Source of the DNA: Bacillota bacterium
GTDB lineage: Bacteria > Bacillota > Clostridia > DSM-8532
DNA length: 64,000 nt
Direction: 5' to 3'
NCBI GenBank assembly: GCA_023459915.1
Contig: JAEWSN010000207.1
Span: forward strand, 1 to 64,000
The position numbers and the translations under genes are program-made. Each line of letters starts with the position of its first letter. The first letter of the stretch is position 1. The notes beneath the pieces were generated by a model. It searched no databases. It saw only the letters and a list, made by a program, of their open reading frames with translations, and was not told where the DNA came from. Shown here piece by piece: positions 52,547-61,625 of this stretch.

Positions 52547-53040
52547 GGGGTTTGCCGCCACGGGCGCCCCTTCTGAAATGTGCGTTTGACCCGGCGGGAG
52601 AATTTCAGATACAACACGCCAAGGACGGCCGAGATGACGGCGACCACCACCACATCGTAAGAGAACAATTCTCCCGGCAGCAGCCAGATCATGATCAGCA
52701 CACCGGCGATACTGAGCAGGGTATTGACAACAAACACCCCCACCATCACCGCCGGGAACCGGATGTGCCGCATGAAAAACAGCACCACCGCCCACACGCT
52801 GAGCCCAAACAGCAGCGCATAGCCCAATGTGTTGCCGATGACCGCGGCCATCAGCCCGTCGCCCATCATGCCCGGATTGGCCTGCACCAGCGGATCGAGC
52901 AGCGGGGACAGTGTGGTGAAAAAATTCACCGCGGCAATGATGACAAGGGATATCAGGAACATGCCCAGCGGAATCAGCCATCCGCTCAACCCCTCCAGCT
53001 CCCGATCCTCTCCATGATCACGACTCAGTGCTCTTGGCAT
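52543..53040 (-). CDS. DUF2569-like four-helix membrane protein
   Basis: A 165-residue protein. After a short charged start come GLSGWLIPLGMFLISLVIIAAVNFF, a soluble loop, a second helix (AAVIGNTLGYALLFGLSVWAVVLFFM), HIRFPAVMVGVFVVNTLLSIAGVLIMIW, and a fourth helix (SYDVVVVAVISAVLGVLYLKF). This order resembles DUF2569 proteins of unknown function. ATG 53040 is preferred: GGAGGGAACGC precedes it. It lies within a 37-bp tandem duplication that also forms the end of the TetM-like gene. The last bases overlap the next gene. Confidence 0.7.
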   Translation of the reverse strand: MPRALSRDHGEDRELEGLSGWLIPLGMFLISLVIIAAVNFFTTLSPLLDPLVQANPGMMGDGLMAAVIGNTLGYALLFGLSVWAVVLFFMRHIRFPAVMVGVFVVNTLLSIAGVLIMIWLLPGELFSYDVVVVAVISAVLGVLYLKFSRRVKRTFQKGRPWRQTP

Positions 53041-53114
53041 GCGTTCCCTCCGATATGTCGCCGGCAGCGTCATTCATGCGTTCCCTCCGATGTGTCGCCG
53101 GCAGCGTCATTCAT
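53041..53114. repeat. 37-bp tandem duplication at the junction of two genes
   Basis: Positions 53041-53077 and 53078-53114 are identical except for one base. On the minus strand each copy runs ATGAATGACGCTGCC to GGAGGGAACGC, so each contains a start-like ATG, a ribosome site and a TGA. The distal copy encodes the C-terminus of the TetM-Rae1 protein, and the proximal copy supplies the ribosome site of the DUF2569-like gene. Confidence 0.97.
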
Positions 53115-55724
53115 ACGCGCCTTTTCCTCAGATGACAGTGTATCACGCAACCGCGTGCGCGTCAGGTCCTGCCGTGCTGCCACCGTCTGCTTCAGCTGTT
53201 CGTTCGCCTCGTCGATGACCACCTTGAGCTCCCGGGCTGAAAGCAGCGCGCTGCCGGCGCTGCGGACAATCATCTGCTGCAATCCGTCCGAGGTGGCCAC
53301 GGTGATGTGGTACTTGTCCTTGTTGACATGGGCAAACCGCTCGATATACTGATCCGCCGTCTGCGCCTCCCGGGTGAACACCACATGGATGTTGTGGAAC
53401 GCGGTGATTTCCTCCCGCCGGCCGGGCACATTGTAGGCGTCGAACACGGCGATGATATGGCATTTGCGGATGCCCTGGTAATTGCTGAGAATGTCGAGCA
53501 GATGGCTGCGGGCGCTGTCCAGATTCGCCTCCGCCAGGGTCTTCAGCTCCGGCCAGGCATGGATGATGTTGTAGCCGTCCACCAGCAGGTATTCCTCATC
53601 GGTTTCCTTTTTCCGGCTGATATGGGCGGACGTCTCGAAACGCCGTTCCTCCTTGACACCACGCCGCTTCCAGGCGGAGCGTTTTCCACGGTTCCCGTAA
53701 TGGGCGCTTTCCAGGATGTTGTGGATCTCCTCCAGGCTCAGTTGCCGTGCCTGGGAGCCGGAAGGGGGCGCCGTCGTCCCCGTGTCCCCTTCCGGCCGTG
53801 TCGGCCGCAGAAACGCCTCCAGATGCATGTGATCCTTCACGTCACACCAGTCCACGGAATAACCCGTGCCATGGGTGCAGAAGACGGAGCCGGTGGGATT
53901 CGCCATGTCCAGATCCGGATCATACCCGCTGGCCGCCATCACTTCCTCCGCGTTGTGGCAGGGCGCAAACCCGCCGGCACGCAACGAGAGGCGCCCCAGA
54001 CCACGTGTGTAGGCGGTGACGGTCTGCTGGTAATTCTTCATGGTGACAACCGGCGCGGTGCCGGAGAGCGTCACCATCTCCCCATCCGTCCCGGCAATCT
54101 CACAGGTGCCGTGCATGCCCTCGACATCGTGCATGGCCCGGCCGACCACCTTCTCCGGCAACACCAGCGTAAAGGCATACCAGGGTTCGAGCAGCACGGA
54201 CTCCGCCTCCATCAGGCCCTGCCGAACCGCCCGATAGGTCGCCTGCCGGAAATCCCCGCCCTCCGTGTGTTTGTTGTGGGCTTTCCCGGACACCAGCGTG
54301 ATGCGCATGTCGGTGATGTCCGAACCGGTCAGCACGCCGACATGGTGTTTCTCCTCCAGATGCGTCAGCACCAGCCGTTGCCAGTTTTTCGCCAGCAGAT
54401 CCTCACTGCAGGCGGTTCCGAACTGCAGCCCGCTCCCCGGCTCCCCCGGTTCGAGCAGCAGGTGAACCTCCGCGTAATGCCGCAAGGGTTCGAAGTGGCC
54501 CACGCCCTCCACCACGGAGCGGATGGTCTCCTTGTACAGCACCTGCCCGGCATCAAAGGCAACCTCCGCGCCAAATCGCTCCAGGACGATGCTCTGCAGC
54601 ACCTCCATCTGCACCTCGCCCATCAGACGCACATGGATTTCCTGCAACGGTTCATTCCAGTCGATATGCAGCTCCGGCTCCTCCTCCTCGAGCAACCGCA
54701 GCTTGGGCAGCATCAGGCGGGGATCGGTACCATCGGGAAACTGGAGCCGGTAGGACAGCACCGGTTCGAGCACCGGGGTTTCGGAGGCTTCCTCGTCTCC
54801 CCATCCCTCTCCTGATTTGGTCCGGGTCAGTCCGGTCACCGCACAGACCGTACCCGCCGCCACCTCGCCCATCAACTCGAACCTGTCGCCCGAATAGACC
54901 CGGATGGCTGTGACTTTCTCCTCCCAATCCGCGTGACGAATGGGATCCCGAACCCTGAGCACCCCGCCGGTCAGTTTCAGATGCGTGAGCCGGTTGCCCT
55001 GTTCATCCCGTGTGATTTTGAACACTTTGGCACCAAACGCCTGCGGCCGGGAAGGGATCAAGACATGCGAGGCAATCAGGTCCAGGAATTTGTCGACGCC
55101 GTCAAGCCGCAGGGCCGACCCGAAAAAGCAGGGAAACACCTGCCGGTTCCAGATGGCGGCTTTCATGCTGTCCAACCCGATGCCGCCGGTGTCCAGATAC
55201 TCGTCCATCAAGTCCTCGCCGCACATGGCGAGCTGATCAAGAATCGCGGGATTGCCCTCGAACGCGATGCAGCCGTCATCGAGCTGCCGTTTCAGATCCG
55301 CCAGCAGCCGTTCGCGATCCGTTCCGGGCTGATCCATCTTGTTGACAAAGAGAAACGCGGGAATCCCATATCGTTCAAGCAATTGCCAAAGCGTGCGCGT
55401 GTGCACCTGTACGCCATCGGCCCCGCTGATGACCAGGATGGCATAATCGAGCACCTGCAGGGTGCGCTCCATTTCCGCGGAGAAATCCACATGTCCCGGG
55501 GTATCCAGCAGGGTGAACCGGACATCCCCCCTGTCAAAGACGGCCTGCTTGGAGAAGATGGTGATGCCGCGGGCTCGCTCGAGCTCAAAGGTGTCGAGAT
55601 AGGCATCCCGGTTGTCCACCCGGCCGGGCGTTGCGATTTTTCCGGCCGCGTACAGAATGGCTTCGGACAAGGTGGTCTTGCCCGCATCCACATGCGCCAG
55701 AATGCCGATGGTCAGCTGTTTCAT
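53070..55724 (-). CDS. TetM/EF-G-like ribosomal GTPase fused to a YacP/Rae1-type NYN nuclease domain
   Basis: An 884-residue fusion. The N-terminal translational GTPase has G1 AHVDAGKTT (10-18), G2 RGIT, G3 DTPGH and G4 NKMD, followed by the EF-G-like domains II-V to about residue 650. It is of the TetM/TetO ribosomal-protection family, but its domain IV tip differs from true Tet(M). A basic linker (about 650-710) leads to a 170-residue NYN domain. There LLVDGYNIIHAWPELK, IIAVFDAYNVPG, VVFTREAQTADQYIE, TVATSD and SARELK match B. subtilis YacP/Rae1, an mRNA endonuclease acting in the ribosomal A site. ATG 55724 is the likely start; a TTG overlaps the ribosome site. Confidence 0.9.
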   Translation of the reverse strand: MKQLTIGILAHVDAGKTTLSEAILYAAGKIATPGRVDNRDAYLDTFELERARGITIFSKQAVFDRGDVRFTLLDTPGHVDFSAEMERTLQVLDYAILVISGADGVQVHTRTLWQLLERYGIPAFLFVNKMDQPGTDRERLLADLKRQLDDGCIAFEGNPAILDQLAMCGEDLMDEYLDTGGIGLDSMKAAIWNRQVFPCFFGSALRLDGVDKFLDLIASHVLIPSRPQAFGAKVFKITRDEQGNRLTHLKLTGGVLRVRDPIRHADWEEKVTAIRVYSGDRFELMGEVAAGTVCAVTGLTRTKSGEGWGDEEASETPVLEPVLSYRLQFPDGTDPRLMLPKLRLLEEEEPELHIDWNEPLQEIHVRLMGEVQMEVLQSIVLERFGAEVAFDAGQVLYKETIRSVVEGVGHFEPLRHYAEVHLLLEPGEPGSGLQFGTACSEDLLAKNWQRLVLTHLEEKHHVGVLTGSDITDMRITLVSGKAHNKHTEGGDFRQATYRAVRQGLMEAESVLLEPWYAFTLVLPEKVVGRAMHDVEGMHGTCEIAGTDGEMVTLSGTAPVVTMKNYQQTVTAYTRGLGRLSLRAGGFAPCHNAEEVMAASGYDPDLDMANPTGSVFCTHGTGYSVDWCDVKDHMHLEAFLRPTRPEGDTGTTAPPSGSQARQLSLEEIHNILESAHYGNRGKRSAWKRRGVKEERRFETSAHISRKKETDEEYLLVDGYNIIHAWPELKTLAEANLDSARSHLLDILSNYQGIRKCHIIAVFDAYNVPGRREEITAFHNIHVVFTREAQTADQYIERFAHVNKDKYHITVATSDGLQQMIVRSAGSALLSARELKVVIDEANEQLKQTVAARQDLTRTRLRDTLSSEEKARMNDAAGDTSEGTHE

Positions 55725-55827
55725 GATGACGGGCAACCTCCTTCTCCTGATGCCTCAGGGTCATTGAATGGACCAACCATGTATGGGATGCCGTGGGGTC
55801 ACTCCTTCATTGTACACGGAATCTCCG

Positions 55828-55858
55828 CAAAAATGGCCATGAATCCATCATGGCCATT
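55828..55858 (-). terminator. Rho-independent terminator of the MATE gene
   Basis: On the minus strand AATGGCCATGA pairs perfectly over 11 bases (55848-55858 with 55832-55842) around a five-base loop and is followed by a run of five T. It lies 22 bases beyond the MATE stop and before the TetM-like promoter region (TACAAT at 55809-55814). Confidence 0.9.
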
Positions 55859-55879
55859 GCATCCGGGCTGCCTGCGACA

Positions 55880-57262
55880 TCATGCCACGCCATCACCCTC
55901 AATGGGCGACGGGGTCACCGTTTCTTTCTCCACCACCCGCATGTTCCGCCATTTCCCACCTCTCCAGCGGAACATGACGATGATGCCGCGCACCCATTCG
56001 TCCAGCGCGAAACCAAGCCAGATCCCCACCAGCCCGAACCCGGCCACAATGCCGAGCAGCCAGGATGTCATCACCCCCACACTCCACATCGCGATGATGG
56101 CCACCATCATGGGGAACCGCACATCGCCGGCGCCACGCAGCGCGTTGTTCTGTGTCACATTCGTCGCCCGGCCAATCTCCACCAGGAAGTCCACCACCAG
56201 AATCATGCCACCCAATCGGATGATTTCCGGATTCTCTGTGAAGACTCCCACAAGCTGGTGCCGGAAGACCATGGCCAGCAGCGACAGGCCGGCATTGGCC
56301 ACAACGGCAATCCGGAGGTTTTTCCAGTTGCGGCGGTTTGCCTCGTCAAAACGGCCGGATCCCACCAGATGGCCCACCATGATCTGGGAGGCCTGCCCCA
56401 CCGACAAGGCGAACACGGAGACAAAAAACACGATATTTTGCACATAGACGCGCGCGGTGATGGCTTCCGCACCCAGCATGCCCACCAGATAGGTGCTCAT
56501 CATCTGGGCAAAGCTGTAGGAGAAGAACTCGATGCCGGCGGGAAGCCCCACCCGCAAAATCTGCCCAATTTCCTTGCGCGGAGTGGGGAACAGGTTCCTT
56601 ACGGACAATGAGATGCCAACCTTTCGGGTCAGCAGCCACACCATCAGCAGGAACCCGCAAAAGGCGGCAAATACTTGGGCGGTCGCAACACCGGCCACGC
56701 CGGTGACCGGCATGACCTCCGGACGGTAGATGACAAACCAGTTGCCGGCCAGATTGATGAGGTTCATCACAAAGGCCATCAGCATGGGCAACCGTGCCAT
56801 GCCGTGGCTCCTTGCCACTGCGGACATGGTGGCGGTCATGGCCTGGATGAAGGAGGTGCCGCCAACAATCCGAAGGAAGGTGGTGCCATCCGCGAGCAGC
56901 TCCGGCGGCAGGTTCATCACAACCATGATGGGCTCGGCAAACAGAAAAACCATCGCACTGAGGATCAGGCCCATGGCCGCGCTCATCCATACCGCAACCG
57001 CGCCAACCTGCCGCGCGTGCTTCTCCTGCCCCGCGCCCAGATACTGGTTGCTGACAATGGCCGCCCCGGACGCGGCGACCGAATAGATCATGAGCATCAT
57101 GTTGATGAATTGGGTGGCCACGCCCACCGCGCCGACCGCGTTGTCGGAATACCGGCCCAGCATGAACACGTTGACCGTGCCCATGGCCATTCGGAGCGCA
57201 TTCTCCAGCAAAATGGGCGCGGCCAGGGACGGGAGGGACAGTCCGGATTTGTGCTGCGACAT
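55880..57262 (-). CDS. MATE-family multidrug/sodium antiporter
   Basis: A 460-residue transporter with about twelve membrane helices in two homologous halves. The N-terminal helix has LAAPILLENALRMAMGTVNVFMLGRYSDNAVGAVGVATQFI, typical of MATE, and the second half begins with ILRVGLPAGIEFFSYSFAQMMSTYLVGMLG. It exports cationic drugs or metabolites in exchange for Na+ or H+. The proline-rich AAPILLE motif on helix 1 and NFVINPL-like segments place it in the NorM/DinF group. AGAGGATTTC precedes ATG 57262. It is transcribed alone, divergent from the ThuA gene. Confidence 0.93.
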   Translation of the reverse strand: MSQHKSGLSLPSLAAPILLENALRMAMGTVNVFMLGRYSDNAVGAVGVATQFINMMLMIYSVAASGAAIVSNQYLGAGQEKHARQVGAVAVWMSAAMGLILSAMVFLFAEPIMVVMNLPPELLADGTTFLRIVGGTSFIQAMTATMSAVARSHGMARLPMLMAFVMNLINLAGNWFVIYRPEVMPVTGVAGVATAQVFAAFCGFLLMVWLLTRKVGISLSVRNLFPTPRKEIGQILRVGLPAGIEFFSYSFAQMMSTYLVGMLGAEAITARVYVQNIVFFVSVFALSVGQASQIMVGHLVGSGRFDEANRRNWKNLRIAVVANAGLSLLAMVFRHQLVGVFTENPEIIRLGGMILVVDFLVEIGRATNVTQNNALRGAGDVRFPMMVAIIAMWSVGVMTSWLLGIVAGFGLVGIWLGFALDEWVRGIIVMFRWRGGKWRNMRVVEKETVTPSPIEGDGVA

Positions 57263-57630
57263 GAAATCCTCTTTCTTTTGCACAACTGGCCATATTGGCT
57301 GTACGCTGCCCTGTGGGGCAGGCCGCAGCCAACAGCGCGGATGTGTTCCTGTTGTCTGTAAACACGAGTTGATCCTTATCGTACCAGAAATCGCAGTCCC
57401 TGAAAACCGGAGAAATCGAACCATGCAATCCGCTTGAAGTGACTGCATTTGCCTTGCCACTCGCTTGTGTGACCCCTTTAAAACCACAATATGATTGGGT
57501 TGCAGGACACACGGCATGGGGCATACAATGGGGTGGCGGACAGCAGGAATCGTTGATGCCGGCAGCCCAACAGGGCGTTGCAAACAACCTCCCTGCCGAC
57601 CGCCAATCGTCGGACCAAGAGGAGGTCTCC
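57263..57630. other. Divergent intergenic region between MATE and ThuA genes
   Basis: No gene is seen in these 368 bases. Promoter-like boxes include TTTTCA-17-TACGAT for MATE on the minus strand (near 57378-57406). TTGCAG-18-TACAAT for ThuA lies at 57500-57529. A GC-rich palindrome, GCCCTGTGGGGCAGGC, is near 57308-57323. Confidence 0.5.
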
Positions 57631-58386
57631 ATGAAACCCATTCGCGTCACCATCTGGAACGAATACCGTCACGAGAAGACGGATGCCGCCGTGCAAAAGG
57701 CATATCCCGAAGGCATCCACAAGGCCATTGCCGCGGCCTTTGCCGATCCGCTGGTCGGCGGGGACAGCGCGGGCTTCATCACCCGCACCGCCACGCTGGA
57801 CGAACCCGAACACGGCTTGACCCAGGATGTGCTCAACGACACCGATGTCCTGATCTGGTGGGGCCACATCGCGCATCAGGAAGTCTCGGATGAAATCGTG
57901 ACCCGTGTGCAGGAACGCGTCCTTGGCGGCATGGGCCTGATTGTGCTGCATTCCGCGCACGCGAGCAAAATCTTCCAGCGCCTGCTCGGCACCTCCTGCC
58001 GGCTCCGCTGGCGCGAGGCCGACGAAAAAGTGCGTCTGTTCAATATCCGGCCGGATCATATGATCACGCAAGGCATTCCGGACACCTTCGAGCTGCCGGA
58101 GGAAGAAATGTACGGGGAACGGTTCGGCATCCCGGATCCGGACGAACTCGTTTTCCTGGAGTGGTTCCAAGGCGGGGACGTATTCCGTGGCGGCTGCTGC
58201 TTCCGGCGAGAGAAGGGAAAAATCTTCTATTTCCAGCCCGGTCACGAGACCTACCCGCAATACTACAACCCCATCATCCGCCGCATCCTGATCAACGCCG
58301 CCCGCTGGGCCGCGCCGCTCTCGGAGGTCTCTCCGGAACTGGACTGCCCGAATGTGCCATTGTTTGAGCAGCTCCCCAAGAAGTAA
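57631..58386 (+). CDS. ThuA-like glutamine-amidotransferase-fold protein
   Basis: A 251-residue protein of the ThuA family (trehalose utilisation, class I GATase-like fold). Recognisable blocks are [124 protein letters not shown], and a C-terminal [23 protein letters not shown]. ThuA homologues in sugar clusters assist oxidation to 3-keto sugars. The strong GAGGAGG site precedes ATG 57631. It converges on the sulfatase operon, which suggests a shared glycan programme with the Gfo/Idh/MocA genes elsewhere. Confidence 0.92.
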   Translation: MKPIRVTIWNEYRHEKTDAAVQKAYPEGIHKAIAAAFADPLVGGDSAGFITRTATLDEPEHGLTQDVLNDTDVLIWWGHIAHQEVSDEIVTRVQERVLGGMGLIVLHSAHASKIFQRLLGTSCRLRWREADEKVRLFNIRPDHMITQGIPDTFELPEEEMYGERFGIPDPDELVFLEWFQGGDVFRGGCCFRREKGKIFYFQPGHETYPQYYNPIIRRILINAARWAAPLSEVSPELDCPNVPLFEQLPKK

Positions 58387-58431
58387 TGCGCCGGAAATTC
58401 CCAATCCGTCCTCTTCCTGGAAATACAAAAC

Positions 58432-59838
58432 TCATCTTGTTCTTGGATGGATGGCGCCGACCTCCTGCCGCCACGCTGCAAGCTGCCGGCGCAGGAGGTC
58501 GGCTTTTTCCGGATGCACCGTTGCCAAATCGGTGGTTTCCCCCACATCGTCATGAAGTTGGAACAACTTGCAGGCACCTGTCTCGTCCTGTTCCACCAGT
58601 TTCCATTCCCCGTCACGAACAGCCGCTCCCGGTGTGCCTCCCTGATTGCCGTAATGGGGATAATGCCAAAAGATGGGTCCCCGTGTCATTGATTCCCCAC
58701 GCAGCAGGCGCAAAAAGCTGACGCCATCCCGATGTTGTTCCGGGCGTAATGACAACCCGGCGGCCTCGAGCAACGTCGGATAAAAATCGGGACTGGTGAC
58801 AGGCGTGCCACAAGTGCTTTCCGGAGCCACCACTCCCGGCCAGCGGACCAGCAGGGGTTCACGCACGCCCCCCTCGGCCATCCAGCCCTTCCCTTCGGCG
58901 AGCGGCGCATTGCAGGTGGGCGAGCCTTCCGCCGTTGCCAGCCCGCCGTTGTCGGAAGTGAAGATGACCAGGGTGTCCTGTTCCAGCCCCTCTTCCCGGA
59001 GCGCGCACAGCAGTTTCCCCGTATTCTCGTCCAGGTTGCGGATCATGGCGGCATAGGCGGGATCGGACTGCAGTCGGCGCCGGGTGACGCGCAGGTGTTG
59101 CTTCTGCACGGTCGGAAATGATTCCCCTTCCTCAAGCGGGCTGACATCCAGCCCCATCCGCCGCGCCTTTTCCTCAAAATAGCGGATGTCCTCCGGCTTC
59201 GCCTCAATGGGCGTATGCACCGCATAATGCCACAGGTTCAGAAAGAATGGCTGTGTGCGGTTTCGACTGCGGATGAGCCGGATGGCCTCTTCTGTCAACC
59301 GGTCGGTCAGATACTCGCCCTCCGGTCCTTCCGGCAGGGTTTCGATGCCATAGGGGCTGAAATAGCCCTGCGCGGGATGTCCCCAATGGCAGCCGCCGAC
59401 ATTCACCTCGAAGCCGTGTGTTTCGGGATAATGGGCGCGTTGGCCAAGGTGCCATTTGCCGACATGCCAGGTCTGGTAGCCGCCATCATGGAGTGCCCGG
59501 GCAAGACTGGTTTCCGCATGGGGCAGGTGGTGATAATAGGGCGCATCCACCAGTTTGCCATAGCAGGGATGATACGCGCCGCTGTGATCAATCCAGTCTG
59601 TCACGCCGACACGAGCAGGGTACTTCCCACTCATCAGGCTGGCCCTTGTGGGAGAACAGACCGGACACGCGGCATACGCATCCGTAAAGCGCATCCCATC
59701 GCGTGCCAGCTGGTCCAGTACGGGTGTTTCATAAAAAGCGCTGCCCTGGCAGCCCAAATCCATCCAGCCCATGTCATCCATCAGGATGAACAGGATGTTG
59801 GGACGTTTTGGGCTCCGGGGAAACTCCCTGTTCTGCAT
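58432..59838 (-). CDS. Formylglycine-dependent sulfatase (family S1), third of a tandem series
   Basis: A 468-residue arylsulfatase-type hydrolase that removes sulfate esters. Metal-binding DD lies in ILMDDMGWMDLG (Asp21-22). The sulfatase signature CSPTRASLMSGK has Cys61 as the residue converted to formylglycine. HVGKWHLG, and TSDNGGLATAEGSPTCNAPLAEGKGWMAEGG complete the active site. The closest look is S1_16/19-like arylsulfatase A, but subfamily is uncertain. No signal peptide is seen, so action is cytosolic on imported oligosaccharides. It follows the second sulfatase by 47 bases. Confidence 0.93.
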   Translation of the reverse strand: MQNREFPRSPKRPNILFILMDDMGWMDLGCQGSAFYETPVLDQLARDGMRFTDAYAACPVCSPTRASLMSGKYPARVGVTDWIDHSGAYHPCYGKLVDAPYYHHLPHAETSLARALHDGGYQTWHVGKWHLGQRAHYPETHGFEVNVGGCHWGHPAQGYFSPYGIETLPEGPEGEYLTDRLTEEAIRLIRSRNRTQPFFLNLWHYAVHTPIEAKPEDIRYFEEKARRMGLDVSPLEEGESFPTVQKQHLRVTRRRLQSDPAYAAMIRNLDENTGKLLCALREEGLEQDTLVIFTSDNGGLATAEGSPTCNAPLAEGKGWMAEGGVREPLLVRWPGVVAPESTCGTPVTSPDFYPTLLEAAGLSLRPEQHRDGVSFLRLLRGESMTRGPIFWHYPHYGNQGGTPGAAVRDGEWKLVEQDETGACKLFQLHDDVGETTDLATVHPEKADLLRRQLAAWRQEVGAIHPRTR

Positions 59839-59885
59839 GACGTTCCGCCACCTTTCCGATACCGATGTTGTCCTTGTCAGACTTT

Positions 59886-61556
59886 TTACCCTTCGTCCGG
59901 CCATCCGAACGGCGCAAGCTGAAACGGCTGTTGCGGTCCTGCATAAGGCGCGTGTTCATAACGGCAGTCGGGAACAGTTTCTCCATGTGTGCTGAAGGGT
60001 CCACGTGGCGGGCTCCCTCCAGCAGAAAAGCTCGCCCCATCCCATGCCTCCATGCAACCGGCATGCCCTTGCTCCGCCTCCACAACACGTGGATCCTGCT
60101 GGGCCACCAGACATTGGAACAGCCGATTCTCCAGTTCCCACTGCACCTTGGCGTAGGCTGCCTGCCCGGCCACATTGTGCATTTGCGCGGGATCCCGGGT
60201 GACGTCGTACAACTCCACCAAGGGCCGTTTTCCAAAAGCCAGTGCCGCATGCCCCTGCCACCGGGGCTGATCCCGATGCCACACCATCCATGCCTTGGTG
60301 GGCCCGGCATCCATGTCGGCATACACCACATGGGTATCCGCCTCCAGCCTCTCGTAGGGAATGGGATTCCCCCCTTGCGACAGCAATCCGGGATCTCCCA
60401 TGGGATGGCGATCCGGCGCGAAATTCACAATCAACAGGTGATCCCGGGTGCGGATGGCGCGCTGCGGATAGGGAAGACAGCCTTCCCGTGCCGTGTCGAC
60501 ATGCCGCTCCCGGCCGGTGACCACAAAATTACGGGTGGCCTCCACCTGCCCGTCAGAGGTACTGGTGAGGACGGGCCACAAACTGCTGGCGGTCATGCCC
60601 TCCGGTATGGCCACACCGGCTGCCTCGAGCAGGGTCGGCGCAAGGTCCATCAAATTCACGAAATCGCTTATCACACGGCCGCCGGGAATCCGGTCCGGCA
60701 GCCGGACAGCCAGCGGCACCTGCAGTCCGATGTCATAGAGGTTGCACTTCGCGCGGGGCATGCCCGGGATCCCATGATCACCGCTGACAATCACCAGCGT
60801 GTCATCCAGTTCGCCACGCTGCTCCAGGCAGGACAACAACACCTCCAGGCCGGCATCCACAGCGAGGCATTCCCCAAGATAGTCATTGAAGTCCCCACGC
60901 ACCTCCGGAACATCCGGAATGAACGCGGGCATCCGGCATTTGAGCTGCTCGGGATCCATCCCCCAGACGCTTTTGCCGGATCCCTTTTCCCATGTGCGAT
61001 GGGTGTTTGTGGGTCCCCACCAATAGCAGAAGGGCTTCCCCTCCGGGCGCACATCCAGGAAGGAGAGAAAATTGTCACGCACCTCGTCGAGCAGCTCCTG
61101 CTTTGCCGCCGGCATGCCCACCGAATCCGCCCGCCGGACGGCTTCATGGGAAAACCGGTTGAAGCGCACACCTGCTCCCTCGTAAGCGGTACGCCTGCCG
61201 CCATAGGGCGCATTGTAGCTCTTACCCGGAGACCAGACCTTGTAGGTGTGGCCGATGAACCAGCCGTTCTTCTCCAGCTCCAACGGGAAGGTGGGAATTG
61301 TCTCATCCCAAACAGCTCCCAGCAAGATGGCCCCCAGCCCCGTCTGCCAGAAGTAGCGCCCCGAGAGCAGCGAGCTGCGGCAAGGCGTGCAGCTGGGGGC
61401 TGTGACATACGCATTCTCGAACAGGACCCCCTCGCGGGCCACCCGGTCAAACGCAGGCGTTTCCAGCAGTTGGGAAATGCCGCCAAACGGCCCCCTGTCG
61501 GCATACGCAGACGCATATCGTCCCCAGTCATCGGCAAAAGCAAACAGGATGTTCAT
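59886..61556 (-). CDS. Formylglycine-dependent sulfatase (family S1), N-sulfoglucosamine-sulfohydrolase-like
   Basis: A 556-residue sulfatase beginning NILFAFADDWGRY with Asp9-10. The signature SCTPCRSSLLSGR carries Cys56 as the formylglycine site and Arg60, with an unusual second Cys before the Arg. HTYKVWSPGKSYN and VSGDHGIPGMPRAKCNLYDIGLQVPL resemble heparan N-sulfatase-type S1_8 members. ATG 61556 has AAAGGATCAAC upstream. It is 47 bases upstream of the next sulfatase and 69 bases downstream of the previous. No signal peptide. Confidence 0.92.
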   Translation of the reverse strand: MNILFAFADDWGRYASAYADRGPFGGISQLLETPAFDRVAREGVLFENAYVTAPSCTPCRSSLLSGRYFWQTGLGAILLGAVWDETIPTFPLELEKNGWFIGHTYKVWSPGKSYNAPYGGRRTAYEGAGVRFNRFSHEAVRRADSVGMPAAKQELLDEVRDNFLSFLDVRPEGKPFCYWWGPTNTHRTWEKGSGKSVWGMDPEQLKCRMPAFIPDVPEVRGDFNDYLGECLAVDAGLEVLLSCLEQRGELDDTLVIVSGDHGIPGMPRAKCNLYDIGLQVPLAVRLPDRIPGGRVISDFVNLMDLAPTLLEAAGVAIPEGMTASSLWPVLTSTSDGQVEATRNFVVTGRERHVDTAREGCLPYPQRAIRTRDHLLIVNFAPDRHPMGDPGLLSQGGNPIPYERLEADTHVVYADMDAGPTKAWMVWHRDQPRWQGHAALAFGKRPLVELYDVTRDPAQMHNVAGQAAYAKVQWELENRLFQCLVAQQDPRVVEAEQGHAGCMEAWDGASFSAGGSPPRGPFSTHGETVPDCRYEHAPYAGPQQPFQLAPFGWPDEG

Positions 61557-61625
61557 GTTGATCCTTTCCTGACGGCGCTGCCAGCACATCCGGCAGCCAG
61601 GCTGTTTCGATGCCGCCGCGAGCGT

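Noticed and set aside
53070..55724. Calling the fusion protein a tetracycline-resistance determinant
   Set aside because: It is TetM-like, but the domain IV tip differs from Tet(M), and no mobile element or other resistance gene is near; a housekeeping role is more likely.
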